Below, one piece after another: positions 21,586 to 31,924 of a stretch of DNA of 64,000 nucleotides (position 1 is the first letter of the stretch; every line of letters begins with the position of its first letter). Both the position numbers and the translations under genes were made by a program. The notes beneath the pieces were generated by a model that saw only the letters and a list, made by a program, of their open reading frames with translations, searched no databases and was not told the DNA's origin. The stretch is taken from contig NZ_JAKQXY010000002.1 of the NCBI RefSeq assembly GCF_023509825.1, positions 124,001 through 188,000 on the forward strand, given 5' to 3'. The DNA is from Spiroplasma attinicola (GTDB taxonomy: Bacteria; Bacillota_I; Bacilli_A; Mycoplasmatales; VBWQ01).

Positions 21586-24500
21586 TTATAAACTATTGAG
21601 GATTTTATTTAGTACTAATTTAACTTTCCCTTGATACATTTCAATCTTAGTTTCCATTAAAACTACTTTATCAACTTGTAGTTTGTCTTGATATGATTGG
21701 TAAGTATGATTAAAGACTGTAACATCAACAATATTATTGTTATTTTGAACCATTAAGAAAGCCATTAATTGATTATTTTTTGTTTTAATAACTTTAACGG
21801 CATTAATTTTTGCAACTACTTTAATAACTTGATTAATGTGATTATTAATATCTGCTAAACTAATTGATTCATTTTTCTTATCTAATGTTTTTTTTCATTT
21901 TATTTCAGGATTATATTTTAAGTATAAACCTAATGCTTTATATTCATTAATACTATTTGCTGTTCAATTGTTTTCATATGTAACTAATCTTGGCTTTTCA
22001 AAATTAAGATTTAATTTTACTAAATTTTGTTTTTGATCTTTAATTTGGACAATATTAGCATATTTAATGGCACTATCAAGATTTTTTATTAGCATTGTTC
22101 GATTATCATTAATTTCATCTAAAGCGCCAGCAGCAATTAGATATTCTAAATTTTTACGAGTAAATCCAATAAAAATAGTTCTAGCACAAAAATTAAAGAA
22201 ATCAGTAAATAAACCATTTTTTGTTCGTTCATTAACTAGTGCTTGACAATTTACTTGAGTTATTTGTTTGACTGCTAATAAACTATAAATTAAAGCATTG
22301 TTTTTTTTATCAATTAAAAATTCAGTTGTTGATTGATTAATGTTTGGTGGCACAATTTTAATATGATATTTTTGACATTCATATAAATATTGCGTCAATT
22401 TTTGGTTATTTCCAATAATACTAATTAATAAACATGACATGAAAGCTAAAGGATAATTGGCTTTTAAATAAGCTAATCAATAACTAATTAATGAATAAGC
22501 AACAGCATGAGAACGATTAAACCCATAACCAGCAAATTGTTTAATATCATTTCAAATTTTTTCAGCAATAGTACGGTTATATCCTTGTTTTATTGCGCTA
22601 TTAATAAATAATGTTTCTTGTTGTTCCATTTCGTAAATGTCTTTTTTACTAATTGCTCTACGAATTAAATCGGCTTTTGCTAAAGAAAAACCAGCAATTT
22701 TTTGTAAAATTAATAAAATTTGTTCTTGATAAAGAATAATGCCATAAGTTGATGCTAAAAATGGTTTTAAATCTTCAGTAAGATAAGTAACTTTTTCTTT
22801 TCCTAACTTTCTTTTAATATAAGTTGTTACATAATCTTGTGGACCTGGACGAAATAAAGCATTTGTTGCAACAATATCTTCAAAACTATTAGCTTTCATA
22901 TCTTTTAAAATTTCACGCATACCTGGTGACTCTAATTGAAAAATTCCAGTTGTATCACCATTAGCAATAATTTTAAAAGTTGCTTGATCAGTTAATGGTA
23001 AAGCATTTAAATTAATTGATTTTTGATAATATTTATTAATTTTTTCTAAAATATTATTTAAAATTGTTAAATTTCTTAATCCTAAAATATCCATTTTTAT
23101 TAAGCCAATTGCTTCTAAATCTTGCATTGAATATTGAGTTTGAAAAATATTATTAAAGCCAGTTTGTAATGGAACAAGATTAATTAATGGTTCTTTTGTT
23201 AAAATAATTCCCGCAGCATGAGTACTAGTTTGGCGAGGAAAGCCGATAATTTTTTGTGCTAATTGAAAGACTATTGGGTATTTTTTTGCATAAATACTTA
23301 ATTTTGGTGAAGCGTTAATTGCTTGTTGTAAATCAAAATTGTATTGCATTAAAATTAATTTACTAATTTCATTAATTTCATCTAAACTAATATTAAAAAT
23401 TCGACCTAAATCTCTAATTGCCATTTTGCTAGCAATTGTTTGAAAAGTGATAATATGACTAACATGCTCAATTCCATATTTTTCTGCTAAATATTGAATT
23501 ACTTCTTCTCTTCTTTCATCTTGAAAATCAATATCAATGTCAGGCAATGATGCTCTTTCAGCATTTAAAAATCGTTCAAAAATTAAATCATATTTAATTG
23601 GATCAACATCAGTAATTTCTAAAACATAAGCAACTAAACTACCAGCAACACTACCTCGTCCAGGACCAACAATAATTTTTTTACTTTTAGCAAATTGAAT
23701 ATAATCTTGAACAATTAAAAAATAATCATTAAAATTCATATTATTAATGATTGTTAATTCTGAAAGAAGTCTTTCAACATAAGATTTTGGCACTGATTTA
23801 CTATTAAATCTTTTTTCTAAACCTTTTTTACAAAGTAATTTTAGGTATTCAGTATTACTAATATTATTTGGAATTGGGAATATTGGTAATTGTTGTAATT
23901 TTTCTTGGTTTGTTAAATTAGGAAAAACTAAATTACATTTATTAATAATGTTATTATTATTCTCTAAAATTCAATTAGGAAAAACTTTTATTAGTTGTTC
24001 TTCATTGTAATAATAGTTATTGCCACTTTTAACTAATTGTTCTTTTGTTAAAGTTTGATTTTCTTTAATTGCTGTTAATATTTGAACAATTTGAGCTTCG
24101 TCTTCAGTTAAATAAGTAACAATATTAGTTGCTAAAATGTTTTTTGTAATTTTAGTTAACTCTGAAATAGTCTGAATATTAGTTGCTTTAACACCAAAAA
24201 AAATCGTTGTTTGTATTTTTACTGTTAATAACTCTCAGATTTGTTGTAAAAATTCTAGTTTATGATTATCAATTTTAATAATAGTAATTAAATTATCATT
24301 ATTTAATAAATTTTCTTTAATTTCTTGATTATTTAAGACAAGATTTTTAGTATTAATAATTGTTGAAAGTTTAATTAGTGTTTTATACCCTTGATAATTA
24401 ATTGCTAATAAAGTTAAATTAATTATTTCATTGCCGTTTTGTCACTGACAATCTAAACCAATGATTGGTTTGATTTTATTATTAAGGCATAATTGGTAAA

Positions 24501-24651
24501 ATTCATGAGCACCATACATAACATTCTTGTCAGTTAGAACAAGAGTTGGCAAATTGTTAGTTTTGGCAAATGAAACATAGTCTTTTAATTTAATACTTGA
24601 TGATAAAAATGAATAATTAGAACGAACATTTAAATTAACAAGATATTTCAT
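21586..24651 (-). CDS. dnaE: DNA polymerase III alpha subunit, DnaE type
   Basis: Replicative DNA polymerase of the DnaE (not PolC) class: 1021 residues, N-terminal PHP domain, PVGRGSVAGS-like GPGRGSVAGSL, and catalytic aspartates in SLPDIDIDFQDERR. It also has the HAAGI motif, YQEQILLIL, helix-hairpin-helix and a C-terminal OB-like region. There is no embedded 3'-5' exonuclease. The PHP metal site looks lost: the usual HxHSxYS start is NVRSNYSF and the DH in the next motif is DKN, so I expect no PHP exonuclease activity (inference). Trp codons are mostly TGA. It starts at MKYLVNLN after TAGGAGC, 43 bases behind ezrA. Confidence 0.96.
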
Positions 24652-24694
24652 TTTAGCTCCTAATATTTTTGCTTAATAATATTATAACGAACAT

Positions 24695-26410
24695 TTATTG
24701 CATTAAATTAATCAAATTAATTAAAGCTTCTTGATAATTTTGCTCTTTAATATTATTTTCAATATTTTGAAATTGAAACTTTGCTTGTTCATTTTGATTT
24801 TGACGATAACGATTAGCATAAACTAAAGTAGAATTTGCTAGTTGATGAAAAGCAATGGCAATTTTAATTTGTTGATATAATTGAAAACTCTGATTTTGTA
24901 ATAAATTTAATTCATTAATAATTTGATTCAAATCTAAATCAATTTCATTTGATAATTTATTAGTTAAATTTTTAATTTGTGTTTCTAAATTAAGGAAATT
25001 TTGATGGTGTTGGTTTTCTAAATATTGATAATTAAAGTTTGAAAGAATATTTTCAATTTGTAACATTGTTGAATTTAATTTATTAAGTGAAGTGTTAATA
25101 ATAATTTTTGGTTTAATTTCTTCAATTAATAGTTGATTGTATTTTGTTAAACTATTAAAAGCAATAATATTGTTTTCAATTAAATCTCTTAATAACATTA
25201 AAAGTTGTTGATAAGTTAAATCTTTATCATTTTTATCAATTTCAACGGTAATTTGATTTTCAATATAATTAATAGTTTGGATTTCATCTTCAATGATATT
25301 TTTTAACTTATTAATTTTTTGGTCATTAATTAGAGTTTGACCATTCTTAATTAAGATATCAAAGTCTTGCTTTAAATTTTCATAAATTTGATTTAAGTTT
25401 AATGATAATTCCGAAAATTCTTGATAATATTGATTGAAGATTTTAACAAAATTTTCTTCTTCTTTTAAATCAGCATTAAATTTGTTTAGTCAGGATAAAA
25501 TTTCTAATATTTTATTTTTTGATTTTTTATATTGTAAGTTGTTAATTAACTGTTTTATTGAAATTAATTGGTTATTAATGTTAATTTCTAAAGTATTAAA
25601 ACTTACTAAAAGATTATGATCGTAAGATTGATATGCTAGTTGTTTTTTAATTAGACTAAGTCGTGCTGGAATTAAATGATAAACTTGATGACTTAAACTT
25701 GGTAAATTCATTAAAATTTCAGCTAAAACAGTTGTACCAATTGCAATCTCACTAAGGATGCTAATAACAGCAGAAAATTGTGCTTGGTTAATGAAGTTTT
25801 CTAAATCTTTAAATTTAATTTCTAAAACATTAATAATTTCATTTAGTTGTTCTTGATTAATTTCATTTTGTAGTTTTGTTTTGATAATTTCTGATTGTAA
25901 ATAATTAAAATTTTGTTTAAAAAATAATTGATATTCACGAATTAATTGATCAATACTAATAAAATAATCAATTTCAATTAATAATTTTCTAATTTGCTCT
26001 TTTGTATCAATGCTTTTATGGTAAGTTATTGTAATTAATTTATTACGAAGATGATATTCTTTTTTATTTTCTAAATTAATAATTTTTCAAAAAGATTTTA
26101 CTAAATCTTGACAATCTTTTTTTAGTAATTTTTGATAACGATTAATTCAAATGTTAAAAATATTAGTATATTGAGTATTGGTTTTGATAATACCATTAAT
26201 TCGTTTTAAGCGGTCTTTTAAATTAATATTTTGACAATATTCTAAATTTTTTAAAATTTGATTTTTTTTATTTTTAATATTACTAATGACGATTAAAATT
26301 ATTGTCGCACTAATTAAAATTATAAAAAGTAAGCTGATAAGAATTAATAACGAAATATTAAGTTTATTAAATTCAATTAAACTACTACTATTTAATCAGT
26401 GTTTGGACAT
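24695..26410 (-). CDS. ezrA: EzrA-like septation ring regulator
   Basis: Predicted single-pass membrane protein with a long helical cytoplasmic part, like EzrA, which in Firmicutes binds FtsZ and restrains Z-ring formation. The 571-residue product starts MSKHWLNSSSL, has one TM helix (about residues 16-45, rich in I/L), then long amphipathic helices with Gln/Asn/Lys runs. The LMNLPSLSHQVYHLIPARL segment near residue 235 resembles EzrA's ELP.L...I...P..L motif. Sequence support elsewhere is weak, so this is a family-level call. It lies 13 bases after coaX and ahead of dnaE. AGGAGGAAAAA is the ribosome site. Confidence 0.72.
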
Positions 26411-26423
26411 TTTTTCCTCCAAT

Positions 26424-27194
26424 TTAATTATTAATAAGTTTATTATTTTTTTGATAATTTTGGTAAATAATCATTAAACCATGCATTAAAATATCTTGAT
26501 CATATTGATATTGAAATTGTAAAAATGGTTTTAGTTCGTGAAAATTGCCACCAGTAATAATAACAGGTAAATTAATTTTTAATTCTTGCTTAATTGCTTT
26601 TATTGTACCATCAATCATATAATTAAAACCATTACCATAACCAATACTTAAAGCATGATGGGTTGTATTTCCTAAAAGTGAGGAATAGGGTTTAATAGTA
26701 AAAGGTTTAATTAAAGCAGCATTAGTTGTTAATGAACTTTTTGCATCATTAAAACCAGGACTAATAATTACACCAGCTATCATATCATCTTTAATAATTG
26801 TATAAGTTGTTGCTGTACCTAAACTAATAACAATACAATCATGATATTTATTATGACTACCAATTGCTAAAGCAATTAAATCAGTGCCAATTTCTTTTGT
26901 GTCAGTATTAATTTTCATTGATAAAGATTTGATTAAGCTTGGATTAATAATTTTTGGTTTAATTTTTAAGGTTGTTCTAATAATTTTGGTAATATCTTTT
27001 ATTTTTTTCGGAATAACGGTGCTAATAATTGCATCATTGACTTTATTTTTTATTTTTGTGATTAATTGTTTAACATCTTTATTTCAATTTTTATTCTTAC
27101 TAATAATAGGTTGTAATAAAGTAATTTTTTGATTTTCTAAATCGGCTAACGCAACTTTTGTTAAACTATTACCAATATCAATTAATAAAATCAT
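26424..27194 (-). CDS. coaX: Type III pantothenate kinase
   Basis: First step of coenzyme A synthesis, pantothenate to 4'-phosphopantothenate; an ASKHA-fold, feedback-insensitive kinase. The product is 256 residues. The N-terminal phosphate loop is ILLIDIGNSLTKVA, the second motif VISLGTATTYTII with GVIISPGFNDA, then VIITGGNFHEL near the C terminus. The stretch before KEIGTDLIALAI corresponds to the family's usual GxDR region but reads MKINTDTKEIGTD. It sits 25 bases after cdaM and 13 before ezrA on the same strand. One Trp is TGA. Confidence 0.88.
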
Positions 27195-27219
27195 TTTTCA
27201 ATCCTATTCTTTATGATAA

Positions 27220-27882
27220 TTATTGCATTTGATTAGTCATTTCCTTAGTTGAAGCCATTTCATCGAATAATGTTCGAACTAAATTATTAAGATTTTCAAT
27301 TTGCAAAAATTTGCCATCACGAGCAATTGAAACTTGTCCGGTAGTTTCACTAACAATAACTGATACTGAATCAGTTATTTCTGAAATTCCTAAAGCAGCA
27401 CGATGTCTACTACCATATTGACTAGAAATCTTTTTATTAGTTAAAGGAAAATAAGTTGAAGCACACTGAATCCGTCCTAAGCGAATGATAACTGCTCCGT
27501 CATGTAGTGGTGATTCTTTTAAGAATATTGCTTGTAATAATTGTGGACTAACTTCGCTATCAATTTTAATTCCTAAATCAATATATTGCGCTAAAGACAT
27601 ATTTCTTTCAATTGTCACTAAAGCACCAACTTTTGCTTCAGATAGTTTAATAATTGCTTCAGATAGCAAACTAGATAACATTCTTTTTTCTGATGATGTT
27701 AAAACTGTAACATGAGATTTACGATTAATTGTTCATCAGGTTTTTCTATTTCTGAAGATAATTATTAATATTACTAAAACCATTAATATTACTAGTAAAC
27801 CAATTGTTATTCCAAAAAGAATTGAAACTTCATTAATTAATGATTGGTTATTATCAGCATTTATTACTAAATTAGTAAGCAT
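27220..27882 (-). CDS. cdaM: Membrane diadenylate cyclase (c-di-AMP synthase), CdaM type
   Basis: Makes the second messenger c-di-AMP from two ATP. The product is 220 residues: one N-terminal membrane helix (about residues 20-45, ITIGLLVILMVLVILIIIF), then a DisA_N domain with the DGA motif at 128-130 (PLHDGAVIIRLGRI) and RHR at 159-161 (GSRHRAALGISE). A single TM helix before the catalytic domain is the layout described for the mycoplasma enzyme CdaM, against three in CdaA. The ATG has GGTGAAAATAA ahead of it. First gene of the run cdaM-coaX-ezrA-dnaE. Confidence 0.92.
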
Positions 27883-28207
27883 TTATTTTCACCATTTCTA
27901 TTTCTTATTTTAATTAATTATAAAATAAAAATTTAAAAAAATATAAAGAAAGAATAAATTATTATTGCAATAATTTATAAAAATAAAGATTTTTAAATCT
28001 TTTAAATTTTTTGTTTTTGATAATAAAAATGATACATGAAAAACTTCATATATCATTTGTATTTATAATATAACTATTTTTACTTATTTGTATCATTAGA
28101 CGAAAAGCAAGAGCATATTTTGTCTAAAATTAAATTAAAAACATTTGATTATTTAAAAAATAGCAACATAATTTAAATCACGCTTAAGTAATAATTTATA
28201 AAATTAT
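27883..28207. other. Intergenic region between cdaM and repeat gene G
   Basis: 325 bases without a gene I can support. It holds the minus-strand hairpin at 28024-28060, an AT-rich stretch with the palindrome AATTATTATTGCAATAATT near 27957-27975, and the probable cdaM promoter (minus strand, 27900-27960, no box I trust). The 28070-28200 part is very AT-rich and may be worn-out coding sequence, but no family motif is readable. Confidence 0.5.
28024..28060 (-). terminator. Intrinsic terminator, probably of repeat gene G
   Basis: Minus-strand AAATGATATATGAAG / CTTCATGTATCATTTTT-like stem (one or two mismatches) with T residues after it. It is about 150 bases past the stop at 28208, farther than usual, suggesting sequence was inserted or lost in between. 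Confidence 0.65.
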
Positions 28208-29479
28208 TTATTGCTTGAAAGATAGATTAAAATTAATGTATTGATTTTTTACTGTGCCATAATTGAAATTAATTTGAAAGGTAATAGTTTCACCTATTAT
28301 TGAATGATTATCAAGATAATCATCAGTTAATGGTGTATGATTACTATCTTTAAGACAAAATTTGATGAATTGATATTTATTAACATCAGCAAATCTTAAA
28401 ATTGGATAAGAATTAATATGATTTTTAAGTTGTCCCTTAATGTATCAAAGTGGATCGTTATCTGGATTATATGGATTACCTTGTCCACGAAGAACTGAAT
28501 TAATAAAATGTTGTAAAGTTTCATTAACTGATTTTACAGCATCAAAAACTATACTAGAATTTATAACTGCATCAACTATATCTTGATCTGTTGGTATTAT
28601 ACCATTAATAGTTATTGTAAGAATTCCAGTATATTTATTTATACCATTAATTATTAACGAACCATCTTGACCATAATTTGGTCGATTGAATGAGTCAATT
28701 TTAACATTGGCTTTTAACTCAGGATGTTTTTCATTATTAGCATTTAAAAATGTTTCTAATGCTATGCTTCCTGAGTTATCATTTATGATTGCGATAGTTC
28801 CATTAATGTTTGTTACAAGACCTAATGTTGCTATATTTGTTTGTGTAATTGCGTTGATAGATATTGTAAGAATTCCAGTATATTTATTTATACCATTAAT
28901 TACTAATGAACCATCTTGACCATAATTTGGTCGATTGAATGAGTCAATTTTAACATTAGTTTCTAAGTCAGATACTTGTGAATTTAGCTTAATAAATGCT
29001 TGAAATGCTTCTGTTTGCTCTGTGTATGGTTGTGTAAGTGTTTGCTTAAGGTTAAGTTCACTTAGGTTTTTTTGTGTAATTGCGTTGATAGATATTGTAA
29101 TGCTTCCTGTGTATTTAGTATCTGCTTTAGCAATAATAGTTAATGAACCTGTTGTTATATAACTTGGTTTAATAAATGTTAAATCAACATTATCTCTTAA
29201 ATTAGTAAGATTTTTATTTTTATTATTATTTAAAAAAGCATTAAATGCGTCATCTACTGACATATTTTCACTACCAATAATTGCAGTTTTATTAAAATTA
29301 CTTAAATTTGTTTTATTTATTTCAGAATGATTTGCATTAATTCCGTAGTAAATTCCTAATCCTGCTCCAATGCCAATTAAAATAATTGCTAACATTAGCA
29401 TAAAGGTTTCGCTTTTTAGATATTTTTTTCTTTCTTTGTTTTTTTCCTTTGAAAGAAGTTCATTTTTTACATTTGCCAT
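28208..29479 (-). CDS. Repeat protein G: anchored, type 1 repeats ending in a type 2 unit (423 aa)
   Basis: Unknown function. MANVKNELLSKEKNKERKKY, then KSETFMLMLAIILIGIGAGL and GIYYG as glycine-rich helix; here the usual KNWK motif is replaced by KSET, the one family member without the Trp. Four type 1 units follow. The first (GSENMSVDDAFNAFLNNNKN) is close to that of the propeller gene at 48395. Two others share an almost identical ~93-bp block. A single diverged type 2 unit ends the protein (QDIVDAVINSSIVF to INFNYGTVKNQ). The ATG at 29479 is chosen over one 18 bases upstream because AAAGGAGAAAAT sits right before it. Confidence 0.87.
28618..28709 (-). repeat. Internal repeat in gene G, copy 1
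   Basis: About 92 bp matching 28867-28958 apart from two or three bases, offset 249 bases (83 codons, one type 1 unit). Codes NVKIDSFNRPNYGQDGSL and the following INGINKYTGIL. Confidence 0.8.
28867..28958 (-). repeat. Internal repeat in gene G, copy 2
   Basis: Second copy of the 28618-28709 block, one type 1 unit away, with the differences confined to synonymous positions in the SLVINGI/SLIINGI codons. Confidence 0.8.
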
Positions 29480-29702
29480 ATATTTTCTCCTTTGCAATTA
29501 TTTTTTATTAAAGGTGTTAATAATACAGCACGACATTATTTAATTTTTATGTAATTTTTTGAAAAGTCTCTTCTTATTTTTATTGTATCACTTGATAAGA
29601 AAAAATAGCATTTTTATTAATTTAGTATAATGATTATATTAATAAAATTTTTAATGATACTATAATAAAGGATATTAATTAAGGAAAACAGGAGAAAAAT
29701 TA

Positions 29703-31007
29703 ATGTTTGGCAATCAAAATAATAGTGATCGAGATAATAATCAATCTACTAATAAATCTAGTTCTAAAGCGGAAAAGTTAAAAATAAAAACTAAAGCTTA
29801 TGCTCGAGTGCGTAAAATTTTAGGATTTAAATATTTTGTTTTAACTTTTTTTTGATTAATCTTTTTTGGATTATTATTAACTGTTGTCATTTTATTTACC
29901 ATTGAAAGAACAAACGTTAATAATGCTAATCATGTTAATGATATTTTAAAGCAAATTGCTGGTGCTAGTGCCTCAGAGAAAGTTGATTTGTATCAACAAC
30001 TATTAAATATTAAATATCCAATTATTGATTTTTCATTATTAACATTTCTTTTGTTTACTAGTTCATGAAATTCAAAACCAATTAGTGGTGATTACTCTAC
30101 ATCTTGAAATCAAAGAGTGACTAATATTAATGTTGCTTATTCTTATGTTTTTATTACTGCTTTAGTAGCTCTAATTGCTCTTATTTTTTATTTTGTTATT
30201 ATTGTGAAACTTTATCTACGATCAGCATTTGAAAGAAAATATGATTTACAGCGAAAATTTGATAATCATTATGATCTTTTTAATGTCAAAATTTATTTAA
30301 ATTTTATTAGTAGCTTAGCAATTTTACTTTGTTTCTTTAATTTTTTATCAACATTAGTTGCAATTACTTATGGGATTATTCTTTTAATTGCTTCTGGAAT
30401 TTTTCGTTATTTTTTTAAACAAAAAAATGTTATTTTATTAAATCATAAATGATGAAAATCACCGAATTTTATTTTATATTTTTCAATTGCTTTAATTCAA
30501 AATGGTTATAATATTTTAAAAACTTTATTTGCTAATCAATTTGGAGTTGATTTAGATTTAATTTTAACGATTTTGTTCCCAGTTGGAACAATTACAATTT
30601 TTTTAGTTATTTTAATTCGTAATTTATTAAATACTAATATTACTCAAGTTAAAAAGGCAATTAAAAATATTAATACTCGGATTGATTCTTTTCGCATTTT
30701 TTTCTATTCTCAAAAAGAAAAATCTTTAGAAGACTTTACTTTTGTTGAAGCATTACCAATTTTAATTAGAACTCCCTTAAAGAAGAATTTAATTTCGGCA
30801 CAAGAAGCCTATGCTTTGATGATTAAAATTAATGAAGCAGCGCTTTTTATTGAAAAGAATTTTGAAAAAAAGAATGAAAGAAATTATATGTTGTATCATT
30901 TATTTAATGAAATAACTGATATTGCAGAAATTGATGATATTAAAACTAATGTTTTAAAAGTTCAAGCAGCTAAAAAATCAACATCAAATATAAGATCTAT
31001 TTTATAA
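29703..31007 (+). CDS. Multi-pass membrane protein of unknown function (434 aa)
   Basis: I do not recognise a family. The product opens with a polar, Asn/Ser/Lys-rich 40 residues (MFGNQNNSDRDNNQSTNKSS), then has about six membrane helices: one near residues 50-75, a second pair around 100-165, two around 195-245, and one near 290. It finishes with a cytoplasmic-looking helical tail of ~110 residues (SLEDFTFVEALPILIRTPLK onward). Four Trp are TGA. The start ATG follows AACAGGAGAAAAATTA; the promoter is probably TATAAT at about 29663-29668. Divergent from repeat gene G, convergent with the 157-aa gene; shares no obvious operon. Confidence 0.85.
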
Positions 31008-31069
31008 TAAAAATCATTTTCATAATTTTGATTTTCATTACTATTTAATATTTAAAAAAATTGAATAGT

Positions 31070-31106
31070 AAAATCCCATTTATAAACTATTCATAAATGG
31101 GATTTA
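31070..31106. terminator. Bidirectional terminator between convergent genes
   Basis: AAATCCCATTTAT / ATAAATGGGATTT stem, 9-base loop, with A and T runs on both sides, between the stops at 31007 (+) and 31112 (-). Confidence 0.88.
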
Positions 31107-31111
31107 ATTTA

Positions 31112-31585
31112 TTAGCTAATTTTATAATTATCACTAATTTTTTTATAAATCATCATCTGAGGGTTTTCGTTTTGATAATCTTCAAAGACAAAGACACCAA
31201 CAAAATGAAATCCGATTCCTTTTGATTTATCATTTATTTTAGCAAAAGTGACAAATTGGATTTTATTTTTATGATATTTTTCTGCTAATACTTTTCTTCT
31301 TGCAATTGGTTTTGTACTATCAAATTGATAAATATAATTTCAATCATCTGAAAGAAAATTTCCATAACCATTTTTCATTGCTATTGCTTTTTTATTATTA
31401 GGAGTAATATTTGGAAATCAAATTTGTTGTTGGTCATTTATTTTATATCCAACTTTTAATAATGAAATATGATTTTCATCAGTAAAAAGTGAACTTAAAA
31501 CATCAAAGATTGTTCTAAATTTAATAGGATCATTAAGCGTTATTGCTTTTTTAGTTAAAATTTTTGTTAATACTTCATTGCTCAT
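31112..31585 (-). CDS. Conserved-looking protein of unknown function (157 aa)
   Basis: Not recognised. MSNEVLTKILTKKAITLNDP, a helical N-terminal third, then a probably all-beta part with NGYGNFLSDDWNYIYQFD and KGIGFHFVGVFVFEDY, ending MIYKKISDNYKIS. The G.HF.GVF..... sequence recalls barrel-like domains that sit beside nucleases or nucleic-acid-binding proteins, but I cannot name one with confidence. Two Trp are TGA. Its ATG starts one base past the stop of the zinc-ribbon gene, so the two are almost certainly co-translated. No ribosome site of its own is visible. Confidence 0.75.
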
Positions 31586-31586
31586 A

Positions 31587-31871
31587 TTATTTATTTTTAT
31601 CCATTCAACGAGACAACTTTGCAATTGCTTTAAAATAAGATTTTCTAAAAAAGAATGCTTTAATTGGATGCTGTTTTTTAAAGAAACTAAATGAAATTTG
31701 TTGCATTTCATCACAATTAATATTTGGTTGAGTAAATTGACCATTTTTGTAACAATGTCAACAATATTTAGTACTTAAAGTACCATCTTCATTTGTTCCA
31801 CGATTTTTATCATTATTAATTGCTAAAGCACAACTTTGGCATTTCTTATAATTTTTATTGCCATCACTCAT
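31587..31871 (-). CDS. Small zinc-ribbon protein (94 aa)
   Basis: Begins MSDGNKNYKKCQSCALAI, then GTNEDGTLSTKYCWHCYKNG, giving CxxC...CxxC, the pattern of the putative zinc-ribbon family in which CQSC..., GTN.DG and YC..CY.NG.F recur. Role unknown; those proteins are often short and stand alone. The C-terminal half is basic and aromatic-rich (FSFFKKQHPIKAFFFRK). The Trp in YCWHC and in SRWMD are TGA; read with the standard code it would look like a 45-residue fragment. AAGGAGAAAAAA precedes the start. It sits between pcrA and the unknown 157-aa gene on the minus strand. Confidence 0.85.
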
Positions 31872-31924
31872 TTTTTTCTCCTTAATTAAATTTATTTCTT
31901 ATAATTTTATCTTATATTTTATAA

